From assembly GCA_010093515.1 (NCBI GenBank), contig MU001688.1, forward strand, positions 598,223-662,222: DNA of 64,000 nucleotides. The letters run 5' to 3'. A program made the position numbers and the translations under genes. The notes beneath the pieces are model-generated. The model was not told the DNA's origin, did not search any database, and was given only the letters and a program-made list of their open reading frames with translations. Origin of the DNA: Lineolata rhizophorae (lineage: Eukaryota; Ascomycota; Dothideomycetes; Lineolatales; Lineolataceae). This document shows positions 10,491 to 22,296 of the stretch, one piece after another (the first letter of the stretch is position 1; each line of letters begins with the position of its first letter).

Positions 10491-12599
10491 TTACGTCCCC
10501 TCGTAAGGCGTTTGCCCCCAATACCCTTCATACGGGTCAAAGTTCCCGTACTGCTCCGTCGGCACCTGTCCCTGCTGCCCCTGCTGCCCCTCCACGCCCT
10601 CCCTCCCCGAAACCGGCGACGTGCTCAGCGGCCTGTACGGCGACCGATCACCCTGCGGTCCGCCGTAAGACGACAGCTCCGACTGGCTCGGGTGAGCGTA
10701 TGGGACAGGGATCGGAGGCGACGAGCTCGCCCGGTCATACAGCGGCTGCGTGTTTCCGCTAACAGAGTAAGACTGGTGCTGGTGCTGTTGGTGCTGGTGT
10801 GGCTGCTGCTGCGCGTACGGATCGGACGCGTAGCCCTGCGAGCCCGGCGATGGGAGCTCCGTGTAGCGGTGGTTGTTCCGGCCCTCTGACGGGTCGTGCG
10901 AGGGCGGGCGTCCTGTACTTTCCAGTTCCCGCGCCGCGCCCATCGGCGGCGGGACAGCGCCACCGCCGCTGCCTCGGGCATACAATGGTCGCTGCGACTG
11001 TTGGTGCGGTTGGTGCGGATATAGTCCCTGCTGCGACGATTGGTGCAGTGACTGGTGCGGATAAAGTGGCTTCTGCTGCTGTTGCTGCTGCTGTTGTGGT
11101 TGCTGCTGTGGCTGCTGCTGCTGTCCCTGATATGGCACTTCTACGCCCGGCGCGTTCGGCCCACGCCCATACATTTCGGACCCGCCGGTGAAGTACGTAG
11201 CCTGCATATTCTCATTGATGTCCGGGCTCGCCGTACGCGAGACAGTCGGAGATGACGGTACCGGCCCAGCGGCAACGACTGCGGCGGGTTTTCCGTTGGG
11301 AGCCTGGCGCGCGACTTCCGGCAGTGTGCTAGTACGCTGAGCCATAAGGGCCACGGGCTCGACCTCTGGGATTGTTGGCGCGGCGTGGGATATGTGGCTA
11401 GTCGTGGCGGATGGGTCGAAGGATGGCGGGGAAGAGTTCCGCCGGCGCTGGCGGCGGCGTTTGATTCCGATGATGAGCATTGCTAGGATACCGGCAATAC
11501 ATATAGCGCCGACGGAAACACCCACGCCAATGCCGATCTTGGTACTCCGTGTGAGGCCTGAGGAACTGGAGGCTGCTACGGTTCCGTTTGATGAGGCCGT
11601 AGGACTGGGCGAATTGACATTTCCAGTGGGAGTTATGACTTCTTGCGTTTGATACTCGGTCACAATGCTCGTGGTGAACTCTGACGTCAAAGTACCGTGG
11701 ACTACGATTGTGCTCACAACAGGTTGTGTCGTCCTCACGTGCGTGATGACAGTTGAGGGCTCCTGTGGAGGGATTTCCGCAGTTGGTGTTGCCCTAGAAG
11801 TTCCTTCACTCGATGTTACTCTGAACGTCCCTGTAGGATCTTGTGGCTGCTCCGTAGGGAGAAATGTCTCTGTCGCCCTAGACGTACCTGGAGGATCGGA
11901 TGGTCTAGGTTCTGCTTGAGTCTCCGCGGGAGGCGAAGGAGCGGATGGAGCTGGTTCCGTGGATGGGCTTGGCGCATTTCCTGCTGATGTCGCTAGCTCT
12001 GTGGATCGGATTGACGTTTGCTGAGAGGACTGGATTGCACCGGGGTTTCCCTGAGTAGTTGCAGGAGTCGATGTTCGTAGAGATGTTCTGAGTGATGTTG
12101 TTGACCTAAGGGTTGTGGAAGATGATTGGAGCTGAGCTCGTGCCGGTCGGGCCAGGGCCATGTGTCTGTCAGAATTGGCGATATCTTGACTGAAAGAAAC
12201 TTACCGCGCTTCCACAGCACTCGTTCGTGTCCCCAACGCAGTACGCTACGTTCAACTGGCGTTAGCTCTCTCATTTTCGATATACTCGCCATTTTACTCA
12301 CTTCCATCTCCACAACATTGTTCTCCGCCTTCTGGGTTGTAGCAACCATTTTCAGTACACGGCACGTTCCCAGCACCAAAACATTCCGCGCATGTGGCAT
12401 TTGCTGTTTCGCAGGTCGCAATAGCTCTGCCGTAAAGACGCTCCGGGGCGATGATCCGCCGGGTCATCTGCTTCGCCGACAGAAGTAGGAACTTGGGCGT
12501 TGCAACAGCCTCGATCAGCTCGGCTGAGTTGACCGGTGTCGCAAGGACATGCTGAACAAGAGAGAGAAATGAGAACAGCAGAAGAATTTCAAATCTCAT
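10491..12599 (-). CDS. Cys-rich single-pass membrane protein with Gln/Pro-rich tail
   Basis: Exons on the minus strand are 12599-12302, 12245-12205 and 12131-10491, giving 659 residues. An upstream in-frame ATG at 12626 exists, but the start at 12599 places a clean signal peptide first (FEILLLFSFLSLVQHVLA). A compact cysteine-rich domain (about residues 60-112) has CxxxxxxCxxC, CC and CxxxxxxCC spacings and is completed across two introns. A Ser/Thr/Pro-rich stalk follows, then one transmembrane helix (about 312-335) stopped by KRRRQRRR. A roughly 325-residue cytosolic tail with a Gln run near 450-470 and many Tyr/Pro/Ser follows. The layout resembles fungal wall-stress sensors (Wsc/Mid2 type), but I see no WSC domain, so the role is inferred. 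The splice join of exon 3 uses the CTCAG at 12132; an upstream CAG would shift the frame. Confidence 0.78.
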
Positions 12600-12626
12600 A
12601 TTGCCAGCCCAGTCTATTGTTTTCAT

Positions 12627-14038
12627 ACGGCAGAGCGTACAGTGAAGACACTTTACACAACACCGGCCATAGCTAGCAAGAAGGCAGGGTGATACCTAGT
12701 AGCGCACGCAGCGAGGCAGCCGCGCCAGTTTTGTATATCTCAGCTTCACGTCGTCCTCCACCTCCACAACAGTGAGGGAGCCGCAGAGTGGCATGTCACC
12801 AGCAAAAAGAAAAAAAGGATCACCGTATTGGCGAACTTCCCGCCCCTCCAAGGTTCAAAAGCGCCCAAAAGCGGGGGAAAGGCACAGTTGAAGGCGGCCG
12901 CGGCCACGGGTCTGGCTAGCGTCCCCAGGAGCCTTTAAGCCCCATCGGGCAACATCAATCGAGAAACGTGCGGCCAGGACAGCCACCACCACCCAGCCTC
13001 GCGATTACGGCTCAAAACGGGACTTCCCGTCCACTTGCCTTCTTCAACCGCACGTCTCCCGCTCTGCCCAGCAACGCCGAGCGGACCCAAGCGGCTCGCG
13101 CCATTCCGCTCAGTCGAACGAGACCCCGAAGCGCGGACGCGCGTGCGGCCGCATGTGGGCAGGACGCGGGTTCTCGCCCCGCCAGCTGGAGGCGGTTCCG
13201 GCCAGTGGGCGCGTGGTGGCGCTCAGCCCGCCAAGCCACAGCCTTGCGGAGCGGGGACCTAGAACGCGCCCGTGGGGTGGGCGGGAAGCGGGGCCAAGGC
13301 CATGGTGGAAGCCGAGACGCCTTTTGGCGACTGAGGGTTTGAGACCAAGAGATTGAGCGAGCTTGCGCGGTGGTGTCGGGTCAGCAGATTGTGGCATTCT
13401 TCCTGTGGAGGCTTCCGTGGAGTCGTTCGCATCTCCTGTTGTCGCCGGCTCAAACTTTTGGTGATTGAACTTGCGCACGAGATCTCTGGGACTGTAAGTT
13501 CACATGTTGAGTGAAATTCCGTGTTGCTCTGCTAAAGGTTTCAATTTACTGCATGGTAATCGTCGGGCATCGGGTAGAGATGGGATGTGGTGGAGTTAAC
13601 CAACTCTCGGAGTTCCAAAAGGCCGGACTCCAAACCGGAATAGCGCGCGCTGATTGGTCGAGTGTGGCCTAAGGTATGGATGATCCCTGTCATGCCAGTA
13701 TTCCGTAACCATGGGAAGCACGTTTACACCATCCACCACGCAGGCAACCGATAATAGGGAGCTATTTGAGAATGAAGAATAGATGCATATTTAGACTGTG
13801 AGTATGAAATTGTCATACACGGCCCTGAAATATCGGGGTTGCCAGCACATGAACGTATATATGCTAAGGAGCCAACACAGGTAATTTCCTGTACCTCCCA
13901 ATTGAACATACACTATGCCTCGCCAGCCATATGGGGTATCATCGCTTTCATACTCCGTCCAATCATACCATAACTCCAAGGAAAACTTGAAGTCTCAAGC
14001 AATACCCAACCTGAGACTAGCCAGCACCAGCGCTGGCA
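12627..14038. other. Intergenic region 12.6-14.0 kb
   Basis: It is the upstream region of the Cys-rich membrane protein and the downstream region of the double-psi barrel gene. The 12.9-13.45 kb part is GC-rich and open in several frames, but the translations are Arg/Pro/Ala-rich and mutually overlapping with no motif. The rest is mixed sequence without features. Confidence 0.5.
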
Positions 14039-14983
14039 CTAACGGTAGCTCCACTCAACATTGACCCGACCCTCAGCCAGGTCACCAAGCTGCTGAAACG
14101 CAGTCGGACTAACATCGACATTGTCCACTGCGCACCCGGTACCTACGCCGCACGGATCAGCACAAAAGAGGTCCCCCAACCACCTCCCCACAAGGAGCAT
14201 CAAGCCACGCAGCCGCAAGTCCCGCCGCACCACCCCCCCGACGCTAGGAAACGGCAAAACGGCCGCCAACAAAAAAAAAGACGCTGAAACTCACACTTGT
14301 CGACAACGACCAGCTCGACGCTGGCGCCGCCCCGCTGGACGCGGACGCGGCGGCCGCACTCCGGGTCCGCGTTCGGGTTGGCGGCCGTCCAGCGGGCGTG
14401 CGACGTGGCGACGACGAGGTCGGCCGCGCCGTGGGTCTGCCCGCACGCGCCGACGCCCGGGCTGTAGTACGTCATCTCGCCCGAGATGATGGTGCCGGGG
14501 GTGGTGTTGTCGGAGGGGGCCGCCGAGGGGGGGGAGGGGGCGGGGCTGCGTGGGGGGGTTAGCGGGAGGAACGACGCTGGGGGAGTGTTGCGGTTCGGGA
14601 ATTGGGGAGAGGGAGAGGGAGAGGGGCAGAGGAGAGTGCGGGATGTGCGAGGGGAACATGTGGAGCGAGCGAGCGTACCAGTTGCCGGGGAGGCCGACGG
14701 CGAGGCCGATAACCAGGCCTAGTAAGGCCGCGAAGATGGCTACCATGATGACGAGAAAGGTCCGCCTGCTGCGGCCAAAGTATGTTCTATATGGAGGGAA
14801 CACGCGGTCGAACGTTGCAAGTAGAGCGTTTCGCAGAGACGATGTCGCAGACTTTGCCGAGGAGCCTTCGGGAACTTCCCACTCGATGATGTAGGCTGGT
14901 TTCTCGGGCGGTGCTTTCGGGGGCAGAGGAGGAGCTTGTGCACGGGGCTGCGAGGTGCCCGGTGCCGTAGGTAGTGACGCCAT
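14039..14983 (-). CDS. Membrane-anchored double-psi beta-barrel (RlpA-like) protein
   Basis: Exons on the minus strand are 14983-14679, 14545-14295 and 14142-14039, giving 219 residues. The N-terminal 74 residues are Pro-rich and cytosolic-like. One hydrophobic helix (about 75-98) follows, and then a C-terminal double-psi beta-barrel (about 122-219). The barrel is recognised by GEMTYYSPGVGACG, by VVDKCTGCAVDNVDVSPTAF and by the terminal GRVNVEWSYR. The middle of the core motif is split by the second intron (TGT codon across the junction), which supports that join. The family includes barwin, expansin-like and RlpA-like proteins, often secreted and wall-associated. The long cytosol-side segment before the helix suggests a type II membrane protein rather than a cleaved signal peptide; this is inference. 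The acidic residue of lytic expansins is not evident, so no enzymatic activity is claimed. Confidence 0.85.
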
Positions 14984-17843
14984 TTTATATAGTGCGGGGG
15001 TGGTAGTTGCAAATGGTGAAATCGAGGAGTGCAGAGAGGTGAGGCGCGGTGGCAGAGGAGGTGGAGTCGATGGTGTGAAGCTAGACGTAGATGCGAAGAC
15101 GTGTATACTCCGTGTAGTAGTGTTGTACGAGGCGCTACTATTTACCAAAGGAAAAACGCTCAAGGAATGTCATAATGAGATCTCAGTGAGTATGCGTGTG
15201 TTGTTGTATCTACGTCGATGCATAGGAAGTCCTACGGCGCGGTAACGAGTGTGCTGGAGAACAGAAAGAGTGGGATGTTGAGCATAAAGGAGTCGCGTGG
15301 CCGCTGGTGTTCATGTTGCTGGCGGTTGGCGTTTGCGCTCGCTTGTTTATTGGTTGAAACCAGAAGGGACCCTGAGCGCACTGACCATATCCGAAGTATT
15401 CTAAATCGGGAAACACTTGGACTTAGGATGGCTATATTGTTGGAAAGGCTTTTGTCAAATACTATAAGATTAAAAGTGGTTGCTGAAAATTGTTTAGTTT
15501 CGATAGGAGAAGCTGTAATTCAAGCTAAAGCCATTATTTTTTGGGGCTTGGCACGATATCTGTATACTAAGTCTGAATTCTTCACTGAGAGTTCAGTTCA
15601 CAAAGCCATGTGTCTCTCACCAACCACGCTAAATTTCGTGGTACCTAGAAATATGTACTCCTAGCCTTCTACTCATGCTGGTTCGTCAACGTTTCTGCTT
15701 CCCAGTTCTTACGTTGTCACATGCCATGTTGCATCGCCGTTGCCAACAATGTGTTCGTCACCAAATAGTAGCCTTTGCTGTTATCATTGATATATAGCTG
15801 TCATGCACGACAGGGCGTGAGCATTATAGCCCCACCTTTTTTTACCACAATACTTTTCTTCTTTTTTTTAAAAAAAAAATAAAAAGGAGATGAAAAGTTC
15901 CCATCTTCCCATTCCGCTGGGATCTTCCATTTCCCCGATTACGCCCTTGATCTCGGGTGCCCTAAATATCAATTTAACGCTTGCAGTTTGACTAAAGATG
16001 CGGAATTCTTTTAAGACTAGAACCTACATATAATACTGCGTCATATAGACGCGGTTAGACTCCGACTGCATAGTTGGAGAGATGTTCCCTTGGCATATAG
16101 AAGCCAAGTATTGCTTCTTTCCCTGAGCTGTGGCGATAATGGAAGGGAATGCGGTGCTGACATCGTATTGTAAATTGCTTAATCAGTGCCACGGATGGTT
16201 CTACATGCAGTTCCAATACTGCTGTGCGGAATTCCAATTGCATGGGCCGTGGAGCACATGGAGCACAGATACGATCCAGAAGAGCCATGTCGATTTTACT
16301 GCGGGAACTTCATTCGCAACGGCACTCTGTAGTAGTCGAAAACCACAGAACAAAGAAGGGAACAGCTGCGATATCGTGGACCCGATGGGCTTGTCAAGCT
16401 ATGCGGCATTTTTCCAACAGGTTCCAGCTTGGTCACTGTGTTACTCCAGGCACTGCAGACCTCTGCCGGCACTCCACTCTCACCGGCCAGGGCTAGGAAC
16501 CCAAAAACCCACCCAAGCACTACGATATAGCTCCCGCATCTCGCATCACGCCATCAGGTACCTACCGGTCAGCCCGGAGGCTCACCCACCGCCTCAGCCC
16601 AAAGCCCAAACGCACACGCCGTCGCGGCCGGTCCCTGCATGAGCAGCGACCCGGGCAGCTAGGAACACACCGACCCAGCAAGATGCCAAGGGGCGGCCGA
16701 GGCCCACGGGGGGGCTCTTTTCGGCGCAGCCCAACGACGCGCCTGTCGGCGGCCCACTACTACGTGCGTACTCCGTACGGAGTAGCACATGGCGGGATGG
16801 GGGCGCGGAGAGAGCCTCTCGCGGACGGGGCTCGCTCGGGCCTTGGCGCCGGCCAGCGCCGGTGACGTCAGCCGCCGCGACAGCGACGAAGCCGACGCGC
16901 GCGCGGGCCCCGGCTGCGCGCGCAGGGGGCGAGGCCCCAACGCCTGCGCGCGCGAGCCCAATGGCGGCGGCGGACTGTTTTCGACGCGGGCGGTGTTGCC
17001 GGGGTCCGGGGCTGGGGGGAGAGGGAGGGCGGGCGATCCGCGCGCCGCGAGACGGCCACGTCTGTTCGCGGCCGGCGCCGGGGGGTTTTGTGGGCGGGAA
17101 AAGCTCCTGCGATCAGCGGCATTCCTGGGGTTGGGAGAGGAAGCTCGCTCCGTAAAGCGGAAGAGAGGGGCGTGTGTGCTGTCGTGCGCAGGAGGTTTTC
17201 GGGCCCATCATTACTTAAGGAGGGCACATGCCGCGGCCCCGGCGCCGTATATCGCTGTCTATCCACCCGGACTGCTCGCTCTACGATAGATATATATATT
17301 TTTAGGGTCGTCGATTCGAATTCTTCTTCTTTGCGGGAGCCTGGGCGCTTTTCTGGAGGGAAGCACTCGCGGGCTCGACTCGGCAGACCTGACGGGGACG
17401 TCTCGCGCTGCAGCTGGCCCCGTGAGGCCCGCCGCCCGCCGCCACACGGGCCTGCCTATGACGCAGGCCTCGAGCCGGCCGCGAGCGCCCGCCGTCCAGC
17501 ACCACCAAGCCTGATTTCGGTCGCCATCTCCACCGCGTCCAAGGGGGCTCCACCGGGCCTTGACTCGCGGAGCCGACTCGCCGGTTCTCTGCGCCCCGAC
17601 TTCTTCCCTATATTTGTCGCCTGCCCCTCGTCCCTTTCCCTCCTCCACCCTCGCAGACCCTCTCTTGACAGCAGCCCGCCGCCGCACGACAAGCGCAGCC
17701 AGCCGGCGCCGCGTCACCCCGGCCGCCCGCACGTCAACCACCCACCCCACCACGGCACACCAGGAACCCGCCATCTCTGCCGTCCTCCTCCCGCTTTCCG
17801 CCCCACAACCGCCCGCAGCCAAGGACGCGACTCCCCCCTCGCC
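14984..17843. other. Divergent intergenic region 15.0-17.8 kb
   Basis: It separates the divergent barrel and DUF8035 genes. 15.4-16.1 kb is AT-rich, with an A/T homopolymer stretch near 15,835-15,890. 16.6-17.8 kb is very GC-rich, and the frame of the DUF8035 gene stays open back to 17,088 without any conserved sequence, so it is treated as leader. A frame at 16,130-16,642 (170 codons) has no recognisable motif. Confidence 0.5.
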
Positions 17844-18831
17844 ATGGACTACCGCGCCTCCACCGGCAACCTCGCCTTCTACGACGACGCCCCGCCGCCG
17901 CGCCGCGGCCCGCCGGGCGGCGGCGGCGGCGGCCCGGAGCGCTGGGACCGCGAGAAATTCGAGTCCTTCACCCGGCGCGAGCCCGACGGCGACCGCTTCC
18001 GCTACGCCCACGCCGACGCCTACGGGCCCCGCGGCTCGCGCCACGAGCTGCTGCTCGACGACCGCGACGTCGAGCGCGGGCCGCGCGGCGGCGTCTTCGT
18101 CGACCGCGACCGCTACTACGAGCTCGAGCGGTCCGGCGGCGGCCCGAGGCCCACCGCGCCCCCGCCCCCGCCGAGGAGGTCCCGCCCGGACTTCCTGGAC
18201 GAGCCGCTGCCCGAGGAGGTCGCGCGCACGGCGGTCGCGCCGTACCGGCGCCGGTCGGTCGTCGACCGCGAGTACGACTACGCGGCGCCGGCGCCGCCGC
18301 GGCCGGCGCCGCCGCGCGCTCCGGCCAGGCCGCAGTTCCTGCGCCGCACCTCGTCGCTGGACACGTTCGACCGGCGGCCGGCGCCGCGGTACGAGGACCG
18401 GCGCGACGACGCGTGGCGGCCGCCGGCCGAGGTGCCGATTCCGCTGCCGATCCGCCGCCGCCAGGCGTCGCCGCCGCGGCGCTCCCGCGCCGGCACCAGG
18501 GACAGGTTCTACGAGGACGACTACGAGAGCGTGCGGTACGCCGACGATCGCTCGCCTGAGGTGCGCGAGGAGGATTATCGCGACGTGCACATCAGGCGGG
18601 AGAAGAGCAGGCATCGGAGTAAGAGGAGAGGCGCGAGGTCGGTCAAGTCGGAGCGTAGCTCGTCCACGAGTAGTTTCGAGGAGGTGGAGCCGGTGAGGAG
18701 GGCGCCGGCGTCGAAGAAGGGGCGGACCAAGATGCCGAAGAGGTTGGTCCATGTGAAGGCGGTGGTGGAGCTGGGGTATCCGTTTGAGGAGGATGTGAGT
18801 GGTTTTTCTTCTTCTTTTTTTTTCTTTTCTT

Positions 18832-18869
<38 letters not shown>

Positions 18870-19937
18870 CAAACTTTTTTTTTATTTTATTTTTTTTCTT
18901 ACCAGTAATTAAATATTATGTCGGAGAGAGAGAGAGATAGCGAGATAGACCAATAGATCGAGGCGTCACGCCCAGACCGCCCTGCTTTTGCGGGAGTGTC
19001 CGTTGGTTGCGGAGAGGAATGGCTAACGGATTCATCGTAGGAGGACTTTATCATTGTCTTGCGCGCGCTCCACAAGGAGCAGATCGACGAAGTCATCAGC
19101 ATCAGCGAGAAATATCGTAAGCCCTCCCCGGTTCCCGAGCATATACATACAGCTCTCGCAGAAGTCTTTCTAATACGAGTGGCTCCAATCCAGGCAGCAC
19201 AAGCACATACCGCTACGAAGAGCCCCGCCCCGTGGATCCCGCGCCTCCTCCCATGCCTCCTCCCTCCATGCCTCCTCCGCCCATGGAACAACCCCCTCCG
19301 ATGGCCATGCCGCCGCCGCCTCCTCCCCCTCCCCCGCCCGAGTCCTACCACCCGCACTACCCCATGGCGCCCGGACCGGCGCCGCCGCCCCCACCCCCGC
19401 CAGCCACGTCGACGACGTCGGTCTCGACGGTGCGCAGCCCGTCCCCGCCGCGCGAATTCTACGAGGAGCGGGTCGAGGAATCGAACCACATCGGGGGGCC
19501 CCTGACCGTAGTCCAACACCCGGACCATCACCACCATGCGCACCACCTGCACTCGATGCCGCGCACGGAGCGCGAGATCCGCAACGAGATCCGCGAGCTG
19601 GAGCAGGAGCGGCGGCTCCTGCGGCTGGAGCGCGAGCCCCGCGAGACGGAGATCGAGTTCGTCGAGCGAAGGGGCCGGAGCAGGAGTCGCAGCAGGGACA
19701 GGGAGGTGGTGAGGGTGGAGCGGGATCGCAAAGGTAGGATGGCGCTTGTGAGGTCGGCGCATTGAGGGCGGGTGCCGACGCGGGGGGTGGCGCTCTTGGT
19801 GCGTGCGCTTTTTGGCCTCGTTTGTTTTCAGTTGCAATCGGCTGCTTCTGTGGGATCCGTGTGTGCTGACTGTTGAATCTGTGTGTGCAGCGCCGAACCC
19901 GAAGCTTGTCGCGGCCATGATGTCGACGTTGACGTGA
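17844..19937 (+). CDS. DUF8035 domain protein
   Basis: Exons 17844-18794, 19041-19116, 19194-19733 and 19891-19937 give 537 residues. The function is unknown. The first 280 residues are charged, rich in Arg, Asp and Tyr, and probably disordered. The conserved core, about residues 290-345, runs PKRLVHVKAVVELGYPFEED and then, after intron 1, EDFIIVLRALHKEQIDEVIS. This matches the fungal DUF8035 pattern as I recall it. A poly-Pro/Met segment and an Arg/Glu coiled-coil segment ending in RSRSRDRE follow. The last exon encodes the short conserved-looking tail PKLVAAMMSTLT. The ATG at 17844 was chosen over the open upstream frame because the sequence before it is C/T-rich leader. Intron 1 carries a long pyrimidine tract. 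The third acceptor (CAG at 19193) was chosen because it keeps the frame. Confidence 0.8.
18803..18900 (+). repeat. Poly-pyrimidine (T/C) tract in an intron
   Basis: About 98 bp consist almost only of T with scattered C and a few A, in TTTTC steps and then T runs up to about 17. The tract begins within ten bases of the intron 1 donor of the DUF8035 gene, so it lies in the 5' half of that 246-bp intron rather than near the acceptor. Confidence 0.9.
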
Positions 19938-20814
19938 GGGGTCACGGGGTGCGGATCGAGGAGATGCGGTGCGGAGGCGCGGAGCAAGCCAGATTGATGC
20001 GTCTGTTGGATACGGCCGCGTGCGCGCTCAAGGAGTTTGGACACGTATGGGCTACGCGCAAGAGAGAACGCAAGAAAGGCCGGAGGCGTAGACGGTTTCG
20101 GACAGATATTGGCTTTATTTCCTTTTTTTTTTTCGGGCCAGAGGAGCGGCGCTGTGCGCCTCTGGATTCTGTCCATTGGCGGTCTTTTCGATTCGGGTTG
20201 GAACGTGTACAATGAGAGATTGGATCTTTTGCTAGCTTCACTTTTCTCTGTTCTGTTCTGCGGCTTCTCTTCTCTTTGTTTGCTTGGTTCGATTCTTGTG
20301 TTCAAAATTCTGGAATTTTGTAGCTAGCTTGAATGAATGGACGACTTATGATTGTGTAGACTTTTATTTGCTGCGTACTGCGGTAGATGGTGTGGATGTG
20401 AGTGGTTGGGGTGCGGTCTGTTGGGTTGGCGTTGGATTAGTTTTGTTTAGATAGAAGTGCGAGGAGTACAAATGCATCCGATTGAATCTGGTACGTGCAG
20501 AAATATTTACTTGTTAATATGGTAGAGGTTGATGACTATCTTGACTGCCAGAACTGCTTGTGTAAATCCACGGCGCACGGGCCACGCGGGTAAAAGTGCA
20601 CCTCCCGACACGTCCATCACCACCACCACGAGCACATGGAGGTTTGAACAGAACTCGGCTCACACTATCGCCACACGATAATCAGGCACCCCCCCCCCCC
20701 CTTCCAGATCCCGAAATGTAGCCCCATACTCCTATCCGCCCGCCTCATCCTAGTTACAAAAGCCCCCCTTCGCAGTTGTCGTCGGACACACCCCCCTCAC
20801 CACCACCAGCGACC
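19938..20814. other. Intergenic region before arv1
   Basis: It holds the 3' flank of the DUF8035 gene and the arv1 promoter. A C-run lies near 20,690-20,701. The only open frames run antisense through low-complexity sequence. Nothing else is identifiable. Confidence 0.6.
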
Positions 20815-22296
20815 ATGCCCATCTGCATCGAGTGCCGCTACCCGGTGCACCAGCTGTACACGACGTACAGCCGCGCGGACGACCGGGCGCTCGGCAAAGG
20901 CGTGCGGCTGACGCAGTGCCCGCGCTGCAAAGGCTTCGCCGACAAGTACGTCGAGCACGACTTTGTCGTGCTGTTTATCGATCTGGTGCTGATTAAGCCG
21001 CAGGTGAGTTGATGCTTTGGGGGGGTGGGGGTTGGAGGGAGGAGGTTGGGGCGAGAAGGAAGGAGAGGTCGCGCGGCTGACGGGCTTAGGTGTATCGCCA
21101 TTTGCTGTTTAATCGGTTGGGGAGGGAGGATGATCGGTTTGATGTGAGTATTCTTGTTCGTTGGAATTGCCTATTTTGTCTGTAAGGCTTGTCATTTCTT
21201 TTTATCTTTTTTTTTTTACATTCAAAAGTTCATACATTCAAAGAATTCGGTCCTCATGAAAGCTACCCAAACAACACTTTCAACGCGTTCTCTTCCTTTT
21301 TCCAACCTCAAACTATTCCCCCTTTGCTAACCTCCCTCCTAGCCCTCTATAATCCGCCTCGGCACTCTCCTCCTCCTCTTCGATGTCTACCTCACCTGGG
21401 CCCGAATCGAAAAGGCCTCCTCCCCACCCTCTTCGCACAGCACATCTCTCTCCTCGCCTTTCTCGCCTTCCGTGTCGTCATCCTCTCCCATCTCCACCGG
21501 CGGCGGTCCCCCAACGTCGACCAACCCGCTCTTCGCCACCCAGCCCCTCTTCGTCCAGTACCTCTTCTTCCTCTTCCTGTGTGCCGCCGAGACAGTCGCC
21601 TTCCACCTACCGATCCGCCTACTGTGCGCGTACGCGCCGCTGGTGCCGGCCCTACCGCGCTTCTGGGCCGGAGCGGCGGGCGGGAAGAAACGGTCCGCGG
21701 GCCGGGCAGCGCAAGGCGGCGGCGGCGGCGCCACGGCGCCAGGCGCTCCGGCGGCTGGTCCTTCATCAGCCGGAGCCGGAGCGGGCCCTCCCGGCACGGC
21801 GACGGTCCAACTCGGCGCCTCGACGCCTCACGCCGCGGCCACGAGCGCCTTCGCATCGGCCGCGACCGGCGCTACCACGACGACGACGACGACGGCGCCG
21901 AGCACGTCGTACCCGGTGTCAGCCCTGCTCCACGCGGGCCGGACCAGCTCGCGCGCGCGCGCGATCCCGCTCCTCCCCCACTACCCGCACCCCGTGCCCC
22001 TCAGCACCGCCCTCCTCGTCTCCTCCTGCACAAAGCTCTTCCCCCTCCTCCTCATCATCTGGCCCTACGACCTGCCCTCGTCCGCCTCGGCTGTCTCCTG
22101 GGCCGTCATCGTCAACAACGTCGCCGCGCTCGAGATCCTGCTCGACTGCGGGTACGCGCGCGCCGGGCTGCTGGTCGGCGTCGGCGCGGCAGTGAGGGCC
22201 GTTGTGGGCGGTGTGGTGCTGGGGGCTGTGGGGCTGAGTGATGGGGGGGCCGGCGGCGTGGAGGGGTGGGGGTGGGGGAGGTGGAGGGGGGTGTGA
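20815..22296 (+). CDS. arv1: Arv1 family ER sterol/GPI-precursor homeostasis protein
   Basis: Exons 20815-21003, 21090-21143 and 21343-22296 give 398 residues. Arv1 is an ER membrane protein needed for sterol distribution and GPI-anchor precursor handling. The N-terminal ARV1 homology domain carries a four-cysteine zinc site (C4, C7, C35, C38). It continues through KYVEHDFVVLFIDLVLIKPQ and, across two phase-0 introns, VYRHLLFNRL and the first membrane segment with FDVYLTWARIEK. Further hydrophobic segments follow (LFVQYLFFLFLCAAETVAF; TALLVSSCTKLFPLLLIIW; the C-terminal VGVGAAVRAVVGG). About 90 residues of Ala/Gly/Pro/Thr low-complexity sequence, including a run of seven Thr, interrupt the membrane region and make the protein longer than most homologues. 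The in-frame GTG-rich tail after the last segment is also Gly-rich. Confidence 0.9.

Noticed and set aside
13012-13478. Several overlapping frames in the 13-kb GC-rich stretch
   Set aside because: All frames on both strands are equally open and low-complexity; none resembles a protein family.
16130-16642. 170-codon plus-strand frame
   Set aside because: No recognisable domain, poor leader and random-looking composition.
17259-18872. 537-codon antisense frame through the DUF8035 gene
   Set aside because: Arg/Val/Ala-rich shadow of a high-GC coding exon; the sense frame carries the conserved domain.
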